Source: Rotaria socialis (lineage: Eukaryota; Rotifera; Eurotatoria; Philodinida; Philodinidae). From it: DNA of 64,000 nucleotides. Below the pieces are notes generated by a model. That model ran no database searches. It was not told the DNA's origin and saw nothing but the letters and a program-made list of their open reading frames with translations. A program made the translations under genes and the position numbers. Location of the stretch: assembly GCA_905331475.1 (NCBI GenBank), contig CAJNYU010004016.1, positions 1 to 64,000 of the forward strand. Direction: 5' to 3'. Below are positions 28,116 through 41,500 of this stretch, piece by piece (the stretch's first letter is position 1; each line of letters starts with the position of its first letter).

Positions 28116-28481
28116 TTGATTTTGCAATAACTAAACTGTTTTATATGTTATTTTAAATTTCCATTTTTTGTTTTATTAATAAAAAGCTTGTAACAAAAAA
28201 AAACAATCATGCCGATAGGAAACATAATCGTAAAGTCTGACTATCACGATATATTTATTCACTGTATCAGATAATATTAAAATTTTAACCGAGATTATCA
28301 AAAGTAAAGATCAAACCTATATCCATTGGATATAAAATAGTATGATGATTGACTCGTAGCCGTATAATAATTATTCTTCTGATCATTTGATTCATTTTTA
28401 TTAGGAATTTATTCAATCAACGGAGACTTTATTTTCGATTTTTCTACATAAAAACAAAAACAGTTCGATACATTAATAAAA
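28116..28481. other. short convergent intergenic spacer
   Basis: 3' ends of FAM177 (+) and the ankyrin/SOCS gene (-) face each other here. An AATAAA lies near 28177. Nothing else is seen. Confidence 0.55.
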
Positions 28482-30511
28482 CTACGAACAGAGTTCGTTA
28501 AATGATGACAGTGAATTACTTTTATTCGATAGAGTTGAACTTGAGCTTATAATTGGGGATTCAATGTAAGATAATGATTGTTCAATTAAAGAAAATAAAC
28601 GGTTACTTGTTGGTGATATCATAAATGGTGTTAATTCATCAAGAATTAAATATTGTTGAAGACTTTTCGGTAAAATCGAACTGAATTCAATCCGTCGATC
28701 AATCGATGATTTAATAGATTGACGAATTTTTCGACGACACAAAGCTAGAAGACGAATTGGTGCTCGATGACATAATGATAGAATTCTTTTGATGACTTCT
28801 CGGCGTTGTTTAAATAAATATATTCGTTGATTGTCCAGTAAATATTTCAGCATTTCAACATATAAACTAAATAAAAAACAAATATACTTCGAGGACTGTG
28901 ACTTCAAAGTATCCTGTTTTTTAGTTGTGGATTCAAAAAGTTAATAAGGGGCGACCGTTTGCCGGAGATGCGGTACTCGTGTTAAAAAAAATGATTTTTG
29001 AAACCTTTCCGAGACAATTTTACTTCGTCTATTTCTATTTCTGTTGACGAAAAATCAGAAAAGCATTTCGCAATGGAATGGTGATCACTTGCTCTAGGAA
29101 ACTTCGAGTACTTTATAAATTTTAGCAAGTAGTATTTCAAATAATAATACCTTCTCTTCCATACCGCTTACTAGAGAATCTGTCGAAGGAATCAAAATCT
29201 TTTGAGACAATTCCGCAATGATTAACACAGAGTCATGTGACTGAGTTTTGTTCGTCTAATATTGAGTATATCATCATAAGTTCAATTTCGCCATAATTAA
29301 AAAAAACGAATATTATTAGAGTTTTTGTCTAATTTTTTATCACTAACTCGAGTTTTGTTATAGAAGAACGATACTCAATGTCTAACACTTTCTCACCTGT
29401 TACCATCCATTTCAATAAATGCACAATAGAGTAATAGAAAAAATCGATTTATTGTTTCTTTATCTTTAATAATTCTTTGTAGATAAAAAATAATTAATTG
29501 TTGATAATTTTCTATATACATTCGCTGAATAAAATAAATGATATTATCAATATAGTAATTAAATACAAATATATTTTGTGCTAAGATAAGATTTCCGTAT
29601 GTTATATTACATGGCCAATGAGTTTCTTCATAGGTTTTCCATGCAATATTTTCTAAATCATATCGATTTTTAATTCGACAATAAAATATAAAATCAAATA
29701 AAGGAAATAAATATGGAATATTGGGCGCATAACCAATAATAGCTTTCTTAAGTTCAATTTCATTCGATTGAAATTGATCAAGTAAAAGTTCAACAATATT
29801 CAAACGTTCTTGATAGATATCTTCTTCGTATGGATTCGAATAAGATAAACAACCAAGTGCATAGCGTAGCGGTGAATAACCAAGGAGATTTTCAAATTCA
29901 TAATTTGCATTATGCTGCAGTAAAATTTTAACAATAGAAGGTAAACCACGATAGATAGAGTAGAATAGCGGTGTTAAACCGGACATATCAACATGATTTG
30001 TATTAGCTCCTTTAGTAATCAATAAACGAATAAGATCTTCTTCGTTTGATTCTGATAATGAAGTTCGATATTCAATCGCATAGATCAACGGTGTTTTACC
30101 GAATCCTATAAAAGATAATTTTTTTGTTTTGCTGAAAAGTTAACTTTCTCGAAAATTCTCTTTCGTACGATCAGTTAGATCTAAATTTGCATTGTAATTA
30201 CATAATATATCAATGAAAACGTCATCAGCCCATCCACATGCTCGGTGAAAATCTGATGCCAACATTGAACCTGTACGTCGATTAATATCAACATTTAATT
30301 CAAGTAATGCAAATACTGTATCTAAATGTCCACCGATATAAGCTAACCACAATGGCGTATTACCATGCTCATCGGAATCGTTAAGATCAGCACCTTCACG
30401 ACTCATTTGTTCAACATCATTCGTACGACCGTCAGCACAGGCTTCTTGCATATTACGTGACATAAATGTCCATGGTAATAGATCCATATCTGTTTCGTAG
30501 ATAAGTTTCAT
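28482..30511 (-). CDS. ankyrin-repeat / SOCS-box protein (ASB-like)
   Basis: Exons read from the minus strand: 30511..30145, 30105..29397, 28866..28482, phases agree, giving 486 aa. Ankyrin repeats start near residue 20 (ACADGRTNDVEQMSREGADL, GNTPLWLAYIGGH, ASDFHRACGW, GKTPLIYAIEY, GLTPLFYSIYRG, GYSPLRYALGC), followed by a helical region. Near the C-terminus SLCHRAPIRLLALCRR...LPKSLQQYLILDE is a SOCS box (BC box plus LPxxLxxYL). ASB proteins are substrate receptors of Elongin-BC/Cullin-5 ubiquitin ligases; the substrate cannot be read. An earlier in-frame ATG at 30613 would add a hydrophobic leader; I chose 30511 because the leader is not typical of the family. Introns are 39 and 530 nt. Confidence 0.82.
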
Positions 30512-31534
30512 TTGAAATAAGATGATCGATTTATCGTTATCGAGAAAAAAGTAAACATAAAGATGAGATGATGAACATATAAAAAATAAATGTATGATAG
30601 GGAAAGTTAACAAGAAGGATGTTGATAATGGAAGTTAAGGATGGGAATTGGGAAGAAGATTCTTTTTGTTCACGTGTTTAACTCACTCCTTCCAGGGGAA
30701 AAATTGGAAGATAGAAATATCTTCATCTACCGCCTTGTTGTTGTTGTTTTTTTTTAAATATTTTGTAACTATGACAGTCGAAATGATGATTCAATAATTT
30801 GTGAAGTATGTAAATGTTAAAAGTTGAAGCTACAGAAAAAATATTGATTTGAAATGGCGACAAGCGTCGAAACTCAAATCAAACTTAATTCGAAATTGGG
30901 AAGAATTCTGATAGTATCAAATTTTAAATTTAACTGAAACTATTTGATTGTTCAATAGAATCTCATGGTACGTTTTCATATTATTTTGATAATTGAGTTT
31001 TCAGCTGAGCAAATTGTACTTGATCAAACTAATTCATTGAAAAGTATTTACACTAGTCGTAGATGTCAATGTTCATATCGAAGAAAAATATCATACAAAT
31101 TAATCTGATTGAGAATGGAGTCTATTCTAATATGATTTATTTCTTCACGAGGTTCCCTGTTGAGTAAAACTACTGAATTTAGATGTCTATCTGTTAGTTT
31201 AAAATGACATTATTTCAACTGAATGAAGACAATAAGAACCATTGATAATTCTATTTTATTTCCGCTCTATTTCAACCGGCATGATACCGACACACTTATT
31301 CCTACTAGATAGTTACGTCCACTTCAACCGTCGTCGTCGTCGTCGTCGTCGTCTTTTCTTTTAGGATGCATCAATCAAGTTCACTGAAGAAAATCAACGA
31401 CGCCAATACGTACATCATCTCATGTCTTCCGCTTGATTTCTATTGATATCCAACTGTGTCTAGATTACATTCGTTATATAGAGACAATCATAAATAATTA
31501 CTCAGATAGATGCGAAATTAATTTTTATTTAAAT
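30512..31534. other. intergenic with GTC microsatellite
   Basis: No gene seen. It contains a GTC/CGT trinucleotide run of about 24 nt at 31330-31353. Confidence 0.5.
31330..31353. repeat. GTC trinucleotide repeat
   Basis: Eight consecutive GTC units with no interruption, in non-coding DNA. Confidence 0.85.
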
Positions 31535-32479
31535 TTACAAAAGCCATATTTTTATATTTTTCATAGTCATTTGTCTACTTTCATCTTTTGTATATTGGAC
31601 AAAAGATTGTGAATTCGTTGTGAATTGTAATCGACGTTGAGAAATAACAACGGGTAGTTTTCGTTTAACGCTTGATGATGCATTCGGTTGACGGCGGGAC
31701 TGCTTTGGTGTACTACAACAAATCGGTGGAGTTAATAATGGTCGTTGATTTCTCATAAACGAATCTAAAAGTAAAGATTTGTTTCATTTTTACATTTTTA
31801 ATTATATGAGATAATTACGTGGAGAATCACTGTTGAATGAACGTGATTGTTCAATCTCGTATGGTGTGGATGTAGCAAGTGGTCGAAACGATGTATTATT
31901 TCGATGTTTGAAACGACTGCTAGCATTCAAATGTTCTAATACGAAGAATGTCGGTTCTTGTTGTGTAGAGAATATTTTTGATTGATGAGAATAACGTCGT
32001 TTCGTTATTATATGTTTTCCCATAGTTAAACTCTACGGAAAAACAGAGAAAAACCATTGTTCAAACTAATATTTTAGAATAATAAAAATCGATGATGTCA
32101 TCCACGCGTGTATTTCACACTTGGGATAATTAATGATGTAATCTTGGTAATGGGTGTTTTCATTTTTTTTCGTATTGCAATATTGTCTTAATCCATTAGC
32201 CAATTAAAATATTGGGCATGATCGTAGCATTAAAAAATAAGGATGTCTCGAGGATATGTCCAATTAACGAAGAACTCCATAGATGAAAACTACCTACCTG
32301 ATTTCGAAAGAATTTCTCAATCTTTAGTTTTGATGAACAATTCAGAATTTCGTGGGTTTCTTAAATTCTTGGTTTACTCAAGATATGATTTGAATCTAAG
32401 TAAAATTATTAATACTAACTTGTGGTGAAATTTTTCGACTAGTGCGTGGTGGATTAGCTGCATTTGGCTTCTTATCCAT
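31535..32479 (-). CDS. small basic Ser/Arg-rich protein, unknown
   Basis: Exons on the minus strand: 32479..32420, 32032..31819, 31764..31535, all phases agree, giving 167 aa. Exon 1 encodes MDKKPNAANPPRTSRKISPQ; the second exon could also start a shorter form at its own ATG (32023), 9 nt after an acceptor. The protein is rich in Ser, Arg, Lys and Pro with several S/T-P sites (LATSTP, LLTPP, SDSP, CSTPK). It has no membrane segment or known domain. Such composition fits a disordered nuclear or cell-cycle substrate, but that is speculation. Intron 1 is 387 nt and intron 2 is 54 nt. Confidence 0.6.
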
Positions 32480-35309
32480 CGGAATTGAAAAGTGTTGCAA
32501 ATGATTATAGATTGATAAACAGATATAATGGCTACAGACAATATCATTTTCTTTTCTCTTATTCTCCCTCTCTGTTTTTCCCTCTTGTTTTCTCTGCGCC
32601 ATGTTCAATTGGTGCAAAAAATATTCTAATGACGAATGATTCGTCAATTAAGAGAGAAGAAAAGAAATGATTAACTTTGATCATAAATTATCAATAAATC
32701 AAAATTTGTCAAAGATACGCTTGTCTTCGATTTAACCAAAAGATTACTTTTTCGAAAGCTTGAACAGACCAGAACGTGATGAAAACTTGTTTTTTGTTAT
32801 AATAGAAGAGTTCAAAAGTAAAATATTTCGATTTATAACAAAAAATGAGAGATCTGGATGTGTAAATGTTGTTAAACAACCTGTTGATTTAGTTTTATTG
32901 ATTTTACAATTTAATCAAAAAAGGCGGATGATTGAATGTTTTTTTTTTATTTAGAAACACTACTTTTTAGATGATCAATTAGTTGAACATAGAAAAATTA
33001 GAATGTATATAACGATGCGCTTTTTATCATCAATCTGTGTGTGAAAAAGAAAAGAATAATAGGCATGTTATTGATTACTTCAGAAAGTTGATTTCAATGT
33101 TAGAAAAAAAAAACGAAAAAACAACAGTATCGACCTTCTTTGATGAAATAAATGGATTAAAATAAAAAGTTCTTCCAACGTGGTAAAAGGGGAAAGTTTG
33201 TATTTATGAACACGTCATGAGGGTCGCATTCGTTTCGAATGTTTTTGACTTTAAGTATAAATAACTTGAGCAATTAATGTACGAATTCTAAACCCATAAC
33301 ATTATCCAACTCTCTCAATTAAATGATTATAGCCCATCATATTACTCTATAGACATTCTTTTTCGTATGCAAGTTACGTAAGTGTTTTATCAAGTTTAAT
33401 TGAAGAACACGATTGTTTTTATGGCGATATTGGTTCGTGTATTGTTGAAGAGGTTAATAGTTAGAATGGAAGTTGCATTAAGATTTTTCTTTTACATTAC
33501 TAAGCAAAACTATAATCATCTGTAAACAGTTGGCTCCGAATGTTAGTTGTTTTCAATCTTTTTATTAGTCTTGAGTATAACTATTTCAAACATTATCTTA
33601 CCAAATGATCTATCTTGAAGCATGAGCTATTCAATACATGATTTCAAGAGAAATCTTTGGCCAATCAATTGTTGACCTACAAAAAGATGCGTTATCTGTA
33701 GAACGAGAAGTCTTCGATATTCGAATAGTCCCAATTGGATCTTTGTTTAAGAGATTAGTTAAGGTTTATTAAATTTTCGCGGAAAATTATTGTCGCAAAC
33801 TGTTGAAATAGACTTTGCTCACAATGGTTAAGTTCTGTGGCGGCTTCAGTTTATTATATCAAACGTACCTAAAAAACAACAGCAACAAGAACTTTTTATT
33901 GGTTCTAAAGACTTGAACCAACAGCTTTAAAACACTGGACTATCTATTTTTTTAACGGTAGTCTTTATTAAGTATGAGAAATTGGCATGCATCTAGATGC
34001 TGTTTGTTGAATATCTTACTGATATATAAAAAAAATTAAATAAAAAAAATTCTGTTTTACTTCAATTCATCTTCCGCATAGAATTTGACAAAGACTCGAA
34101 TTAATTATTTTGGGTAAAGTAGTGCAGTTAGAAATTTCCAAACTACTTTTAAATTGACTTAACTTTCTAGTGTTGAAAGAAGTGCATAAATGCGAGTCAA
34201 GCTATCTTATTTAACATCAGAAGCATCTATAAAAACATGATAAATATCCTTTTGTTTTAGCAAACTTCTCGTCGGACTTCAAGAACTAATTAATACTTAA
34301 CTTTTTTTTATTGTCTTTTTCAAAATGATTGGAAATAGTTATCAGAGAGTTCAATAATTCTGATGCTTCCTGGAATTGGATTGTTCGAAATTGAATTTTT
34401 ACTGGGAATACATCATAGGATGGATAATGTTGTGCAATAATTTAACGCTTACATATCTTTTCCATGGATCACATATTTATTGTACAAAAGTGAATGTCAC
34501 TATTCTAATCAAAATACATGTAAGAAATAGCAACTTAATTAACGTGATGAATTTTTTAAAATGTAAGTATGAAGTATTTATCGTTGAAAATACGAAGAAT
34601 AAAGCTTTAAGCAGCTGATACTAAAAGAAAAGATAAATAATAAGAACTTCCTATCGTTAATACAATTTTTAGCTTGTGATGTCATTGGAAAGTTTTCTAG
34701 CTATTGAATATATATCTTCAGAATTATTTATTACTAATTGCAAAGACAGATGAAGACAACTTTCTCTTATATTTTTCATGAAAAACTTAAGATATGTTTA
34801 CAACTTATACTTATCTTTATCATGTCAATCAGTTCAGTGAAATATATTTCATTTGGCAATTATACAAAACAAAATTGATCTTGCATGAATGATAAATCCA
34901 CCATTTGATTCATAGTGATTGCCTTTCAATGTAATTTAGATTCAGGTTATGTTTTAATCGGTGGTGACAGAATTTAATCTAACTTTTCTCTTCTTCTGAT
35001 GACCACTGTTGATAATGCCGAACTTTGTTTTCGTGGCCGTCCGCGGTGGCGTGCAAAATTGTACGATGCTTTCTTTGAAAGCTTTGTTAGCTTTGACGGA
35101 CAACTAATTAAAAGCGAAGTTATAACATCATAGAGCATTTATTCATTGGGATTGATGACAAGAGGTTATTCGTGTCTAGTTCCTTCCAATGAAAGTAGCC
35201 AACCTTTTCAACAGCGTAGAGCTGTGCATTACGCACTATTTCACATGAGATACCTAATTCCAATTCACATAATTATAAATGAAGCTTGATTTGTGTCATA
35301 ATACCACGT

Positions 35310-35860
35310 TGGTAAAGTTACCACCGGATTCGAATATTTGCAGCCCGGATTCGCTTCACATTCTGTGTTAGTTCTAAAACCGCTTGTGTTGGGTGTATAA
35401 TTTAATTCTCTATCGATTGCCACTTTCCAAAATAGGGCTTGTAGATCAAAAATGAGGATTTTTATCCGAAATATTGGGTTTCAGACAGGTTTTCTGCAGT
35501 ATACGTAGTACGGATTCATTGCTGAACGTGTGTTGGATCTCTAATCAATTGCGTCACATACAGAATTTTGAGCTCTACCTAATGGTACCGATCACAGTAA
35601 GAGTCGACTATCAAAACTGACGGTACAGGCTAAAACACTGGGCCTCGAATAGGTTTTTCGGAGTATTTCCTGTCCTAATCCGTTACTATACTTTTGTTGG
35701 GTCTCTCATCTACTTGATTGGAAGTAGAATGTAAGGCACTATCCAACACATATCTTAGTAGTGAGATGCCGTGCTTCTATCAGTCACAAATGTAACAAAA
35801 GTGCTTGGTTTTTCGATTATTTGCATCACGATTCACCCAGTAGATGTTTTGAATTAAACA
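35310..35860. repeat. decayed 164-bp tandem repeat
   Basis: Four related segments start near 35312, 35476, 35640 and 35804. Units 2 and 3 align well: GGATTCATTGCTGAACG with TAATCCGTTACTATACT, and GTTGGATCTCTAATCAATTG with GTTGGGTCTCTCATCTACTTG. Units 1 and 4 share GATTCGAATATTTGCA and TTTCGATTATTTGCA. The spacing between anchors is 164 bp. It is diverged satellite-like DNA with no coding frame. Confidence 0.6.
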
Positions 35861-36154
35861 AAACATGTTTCCGATTGTTCTGGAGACACGTTTTTCAAAG
35901 AAATCATCTCTGTCTGGAGAAAGTTGCTAATTTTTGACATATTTTTATTTTTCAAATCTTCTTCGGAAACACTTCATTACAAAGAGAAAAGGTGTGTTTT
36001 GAAATCTTTATGCTATTTCCGTACGCAACGCAGCATTTGCAGCTCGAAATTACGTGTCATGCACAAATTAGTCATTCCTAGATGTACAATATTTAAGTAA
36101 AATCAGTTACTTGTCCTCTTTTTCGTTCAATCAGTGCAAGAGAACGAAAGAGGG

Positions 36155-36214
36155 TGTGAGTTTTGGTGCGGTTCACTTGGTCCACATTAAGATCTCGCCC
36201 ACACCCACACCCAA
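36155..36214. repeat. telomere-like hairpin (locus C)
   Basis: A weak G-rich arm (GAGGGTGTGAG) is followed after about 30 nt by a clean C-rich arm (CCCACACCCACACCC, then AATTCTCG). The order is G-rich then C-rich, as at loci A, B and D. The left arm has decayed more than the right. Confidence 0.5.
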
Positions 36215-38578
36215 TTCTCGATTATGACTGATTGTAATCAATTTCTAATCAATTAGTAATCGATTTTTAATTGACTCTGAATCTATTTTATTTAGCTACA
36301 GTCGGTTATAGTCGATGTAACAACTGTTTCCTAATACTACCGATTACAACAAATTTCGGTTGATTTTTATCTGTTTTTAATCAATCACAATGGTAAAATT
36401 ATTTTACAATTGCAACTGTAATAACATTGCCTTCTTGCTAACATAATTGATGCTTCTTTCGTCGCTTCGATTCTCTTTTTCTCTGCTTTATAAGTTTATA
36501 CTGTGTATTTTATAGATATGCGCTATGGTGATATAAAGTCGCTTAATAAATAACATAACCGAGAGTTACAATAACGGCAATGTTTCAATCTTTTTGTGCG
36601 TGTGGTTGTGAGTATAGAGGAACGTGGAGTCTTTGTAGAACTACATTCCCTGATCTCTTCAAAAAATTGTTCCCGACAACATGTAATTTTTAGACGATTG
36701 ATGATGCGTATAGGTGAATCACTGAAAGTGATATTAATGTTCAAGTCGGCTATGATGATATCCTGAATAACTATAACAAATCAGAAATGATTCACAAAAC
36801 CACGTTCGATAAAACTAGACTCGTGGATTATAGATTGATTTCATAATAAAGAGATTTTTCAAAATTTCAAAATGATTTTGTCAGTTGAAAAACTACGTTC
36901 AAAAAGCAAGACTTTGATATTGAATAGTCTAAGATAATTTGGAAAATAAATTTCGTTTATTTCTTGTTTATGACGATTAAATATTCAATCAGTATCTCAA
37001 AGTTTGTGTAGCTTATCACAACCAACCAAAAGATTCTCAATAAAAAAAAAACTTCCTATTGGCTCTTATCGGCCATTGACGTGTGTTTGTCGCCAGTTAC
37101 CAGCGACGATCTCGAAAACCCGACTTGGGTGCTAGAAATAAATAGTACTAAATTTTTTTCCCTCTTGATTACTTCAAATGACCACAGTGAGAATCTTCGG
37201 AAGTGTCCCACTGCAAAGTGCATATGCTGCTATTGATTCGATGAATCATCAGGCTGTGATCACATACTAGTATATATATATGAGACTTTTAGAAAGCTAG
37301 TCGATATGTTCATTAATAATGAATATATCTTTGTTATGTTTCAATATTCAACACAACGGTAGATGCATTAGGTTATGGAATTCTTAACTGATTAAAAATC
37401 GATTATGATATCTTTTATTTTCTATGCTGATTAACTATTTTCTTTAAAATATTTATACAGAGCATCTTTAATTATCAAACACAATATGATGATGACATTA
37501 GCTTTTGTTGTTAGCACCGAAAACGAGCACTCATTCATTAAAGCAAGATATTGGTTAACTTCAAATATTAATTTTCAATGCTTTTCGAACGTCATTGGTT
37601 TATACATAACGGTTTTTATGGAATTCAAATTATTATTTGTCATTATGAAGATTTCCTTTGGTCCTGTGGATACAATCAAATCGACAATATTTTTAATAGC
37701 AAGTTATTCACAACCTCCTAAATTCAAGGGTTATTCGTTGTTAAAAGATTCATAAACAGAGAGCCCAGTTGTTTGTATCGACACATAGCTGATTCGCTAT
37801 TAATAGTTGTTTTTACAATGCTGATAAATGATTTCATTTAGAAATTCATTACGACGTGTTGGTTATAAATCAATACGGTTATGTTTCTTATTCCGGAGTA
37901 ATATATGTATTGATTTTTCGAATGTATGTGTATTTATAAAATGTCTTACTTTGATTTTACGAAACTAACCATATGTTTTTACAAAAGTCGGTGGTAACCC
38001 TCTTAAGAATTACCTCCACATGTTAGATGCATGATTTTTTTGTCAAACAACAGAAACAAATCAAAATCCTTTCTGTGAGTTCATCAGTAGTATGAAAGGA
38101 CTCTAAACCATAGGCGGCTGATTTATATGAATTTTACTTTGAAGTATGTTGCTGTATGGTATAAAATAGTTCAAACACAATCAGTAAAACTTATTTGTAA
38201 ACGAAACTTAGCGAAAAAATACTTTAAGAATCTTATTTTTTGTTAATATTTATTAGAAGAATTGTCATCGATTGATAAAGGTGAAAGACCATCACAGTCG
38301 AAGACTGACTTTAATAGACAATTGTATAACGAATATTTGTTAAATGAATTGTCAGATAATTCATGAAAACTATAATGAACGTGGGGCATAGGCATGTTTT
38401 TAAATCAAATTCTTTGCCCTTTGCTTATATTAAGGATCGATATATACGTCTTATTTTCAGGATTTGACATAAATGGCTTTCCTATTGAAATGCATCATTA
38501 AAAATTTTATCTACTTTTTAGATAAATAATATCACTTTTTAAATTCAAATCACTTTTTGTTTTATCCACGATAAAATT

Positions 38579-41500
38579 ATGCTGCGTATAAAAAATAATA
38601 CACACTTGATCTATCGATTTCAGCGTCTATTGTCTTGCCAAGAACCAAAGAAAAATTTGTCCATGTCTTCCTCTACAAAATTAAACTCCACACTGAAAAC
38701 GCTTATCGATTCAAAACAATACGAAGAAGCTTTAAAACATTTCGATCAACAACCAGGTCTACACACAGATTTCAGTATTGACATGGCAATAAAAGCTTGC
38801 ACTATGTTACATGATTACAAACGTGGCATTAATATTCTACAAAAACTTTCATCAAATTCACTTAGTAATCATTATATTCAAATATCATTAATCCGCTTTT
38901 ATAGTAAGGATATATTTTCACGACTGAAAACCTCGAATATCTTTACATCAGAACGCTATGAGGAGACCAAACAGTGTAATATCCCCCCATACGAGTGGTT
39001 GTTCGCTTCCGTTTAACAAACTACTGTTGTCATATGGAGTGGATACCTTTTAACTCTGCGAATCCTAATCAAATCAACCGATTACGTGTCGCATTTATAT
39101 ACTTGAGACAATTGAACTATCTGTGTTAGTCTCCGAATACATAGCGATCTCAATTATATAATGAATTCTTTGTCACGGACGGCGTTCAAACTATTCTGAA
39201 CGCTAAAATATATTCTAAAACGAATCTTCTTTGCATTGCTTTAAATTCTTTAAATGAATAAATCTGGTTCTGATAGAGCATATTTCCAGAAAAAGCATTT
39301 ACCATTAGAATTGAAAGTCACTGACGGTATCGCTGGTAGTGTGAGTAAACAACTGTGTTGGAATTCCTTCTATTAAACTAGAATCATGTAAACACTTTGA
39401 TCAGCTAACATATTAGATTATTCCACAAAATGTTCTTTTCTATATTTTAATGTTTCATTGAGTATACTAAGACCTGCTAAGCATAAAATCTTACTCATAG
39501 TCAAGTATATGGGTAATATTTCGAAGGCCTGTATGAGTTCGATTGCATGTAATCCTTTATAAAATGATCTTTATCCGAATTGTTCAGATAGGATATTTCG
39601 ATTTAGCCATTAACAATATCTTATTCTGAATGAGTCATCTTGACAAAAATTATTCGGACTCACATCGATTGGACTGAATAACTAAACACCGGCTATAGAA
39701 AAAAAAACATTTTGTCCCTAGTTCATGCTGAGAAATCGAGAAAAACGTACAGGATCATTTTATTTCAAATGAAACAACTTCACCATAAATGATCAGAAAC
39801 GCTAATCTTTGAATAATTGTGTATCACAATGTTGTTCTTTTATTACATTTTTAGTGGAATGTCGCGATGTCGATAACGCATATCGCGCGTTCGCTTCAAT
39901 TACAAATAAATCTAATTATAGCTACACAGCTATGTTCAAGGGTAAACTGCGCTTATAATTGTGTCCTTCTTGACTATTTTTCATTGATAGGTCTTCGATC
40001 CAATGGCATGCCCGAGAAAATAATTGATTTACTTGAAGAAATGAAGATTGAACCTAATAATTTTACTCTCACTCTTTCATTTTACGCGTGTGCTCAAGTT
40101 GCCAACGCACGAGCCATGAGAATTGGACAAAAACTTATTCATAAATTGCTTAACAATAGTCGAAATGAGGATATTGTATTAAATGCAGCAACAAATATGT
40201 TAATAAAGTTTGGTGATATCGTAAACGCTGAACGATTCTATAAATCAGTGAAGAATAAAAATATTATTATGTATTGTGCAATAATGAAGGGTAATAGTTG
40301 TTTCAAATCTGTGCAAATAACGATAGTTTTGTTTTAGGATATATTGAAAAGAAAATGTTTGAACAAGCATTGGATTTATTCGAACACGTAAATTTAGTAA
40401 AAAGTGATGCTATGTATACAATGGCTTTCAATGTATGTGGTAAACTTGGAAATGATCGAGCTATCAAGATTGGAAATAAGCTTCTGGACGAATTGTCAGA
40501 CAATCGTAAAAGTAGTACTGCTAATTTGACTTCAGCAATGCATATGTTAATGAAATTCGGTAATATTCAAAATGCTGAACGTGTTTTTGAATTAATTCAA
40601 AAGAAAGATGTGATTGCATATGGAGCAATGATAAAAGGTAATCCATTAAAGGCAACTTTGTGTTTATTTTTGTACTTAACCTAGGATACGTTGACAATGA
40701 AATGTTCGAAAAAGCATTGGATTTATTCGAACACATGAATTGTGACCTAGATCATGCTATGTATACCATGGCTTTCAGTGCTTGTGCTAAGCTTGGAAAT
40801 GATAGAGCTATCAAGATTGGGAATAAGCTTTTTGATGACTTACCCGACAACTGTAAAAGTAGTACTGCCACTTTAAATTCAGCTCTTCATATGTTGATGA
40901 AATTCGGCAATATTCAAAATGCTGAACGTGTTTTTAAATTAATTCCGCAAAAAAGTGTGATTACATATGGAGCAATGATGAAAGGTAATCCAATTCAGGC
41001 AACTTTGTGTTTATTTTTGTACCTAACTTAGGATACGTTGAGAATGAGATGTTCGAAAAAGCATTGGACTTATTTGAAGAAATGAGTTTAGTAAAAAATG
41101 ATGCTCTGTATACAACGGCTTTCAATGTATGTGCTAAGCTTGCAAATGATCGAGCTATGAAGATTGGAAATAAGCTTCTTGATGAACTGCCAGACAATTG
41201 TAAAAACAATACAGCTATTTTAACTTCTGCAATCCATATGTTGATGAAATTCGGTAATACTCACAATGCTGAACGTGTTTTTGAATTAATTCAAAAGAAA
41301 GATGTGATTACGTATGGAGCAATGCTAAAAGGTAATCCATTTAAGGCAACTTTGTGTTTATTTTTGTACTTAACCTAGGATACGTTGACAATGACATGTT
41401 CGAAAAGGCATTGGATTTATTTGAACAGATGAATTTAGTAACAAATGATGCTATTTGCACGATTATTTTCAATGTATGTGCTAAGCTTGCAAATGATCGA

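Larger units (their letters stand above)
32480..38578. other. 6-kb gene-poor region
   Basis: No credible protein gene; ORFs at 32760, 34376, 36523 and 37486 are short, AT-driven and unlike known domains. It holds a degenerate 164-bp tandem repeat (35310-35860) and a telomere-like hairpin (36155-36214). A GC-richer patch at 35030-35100 is unexplained. Confidence 0.5.

Noticed and set aside
37486..37755. 89-codon ORF with hydrophobic segments
   Set aside because: AT-driven, no exon neighbours, no similarity recognised; left out as unsupported.
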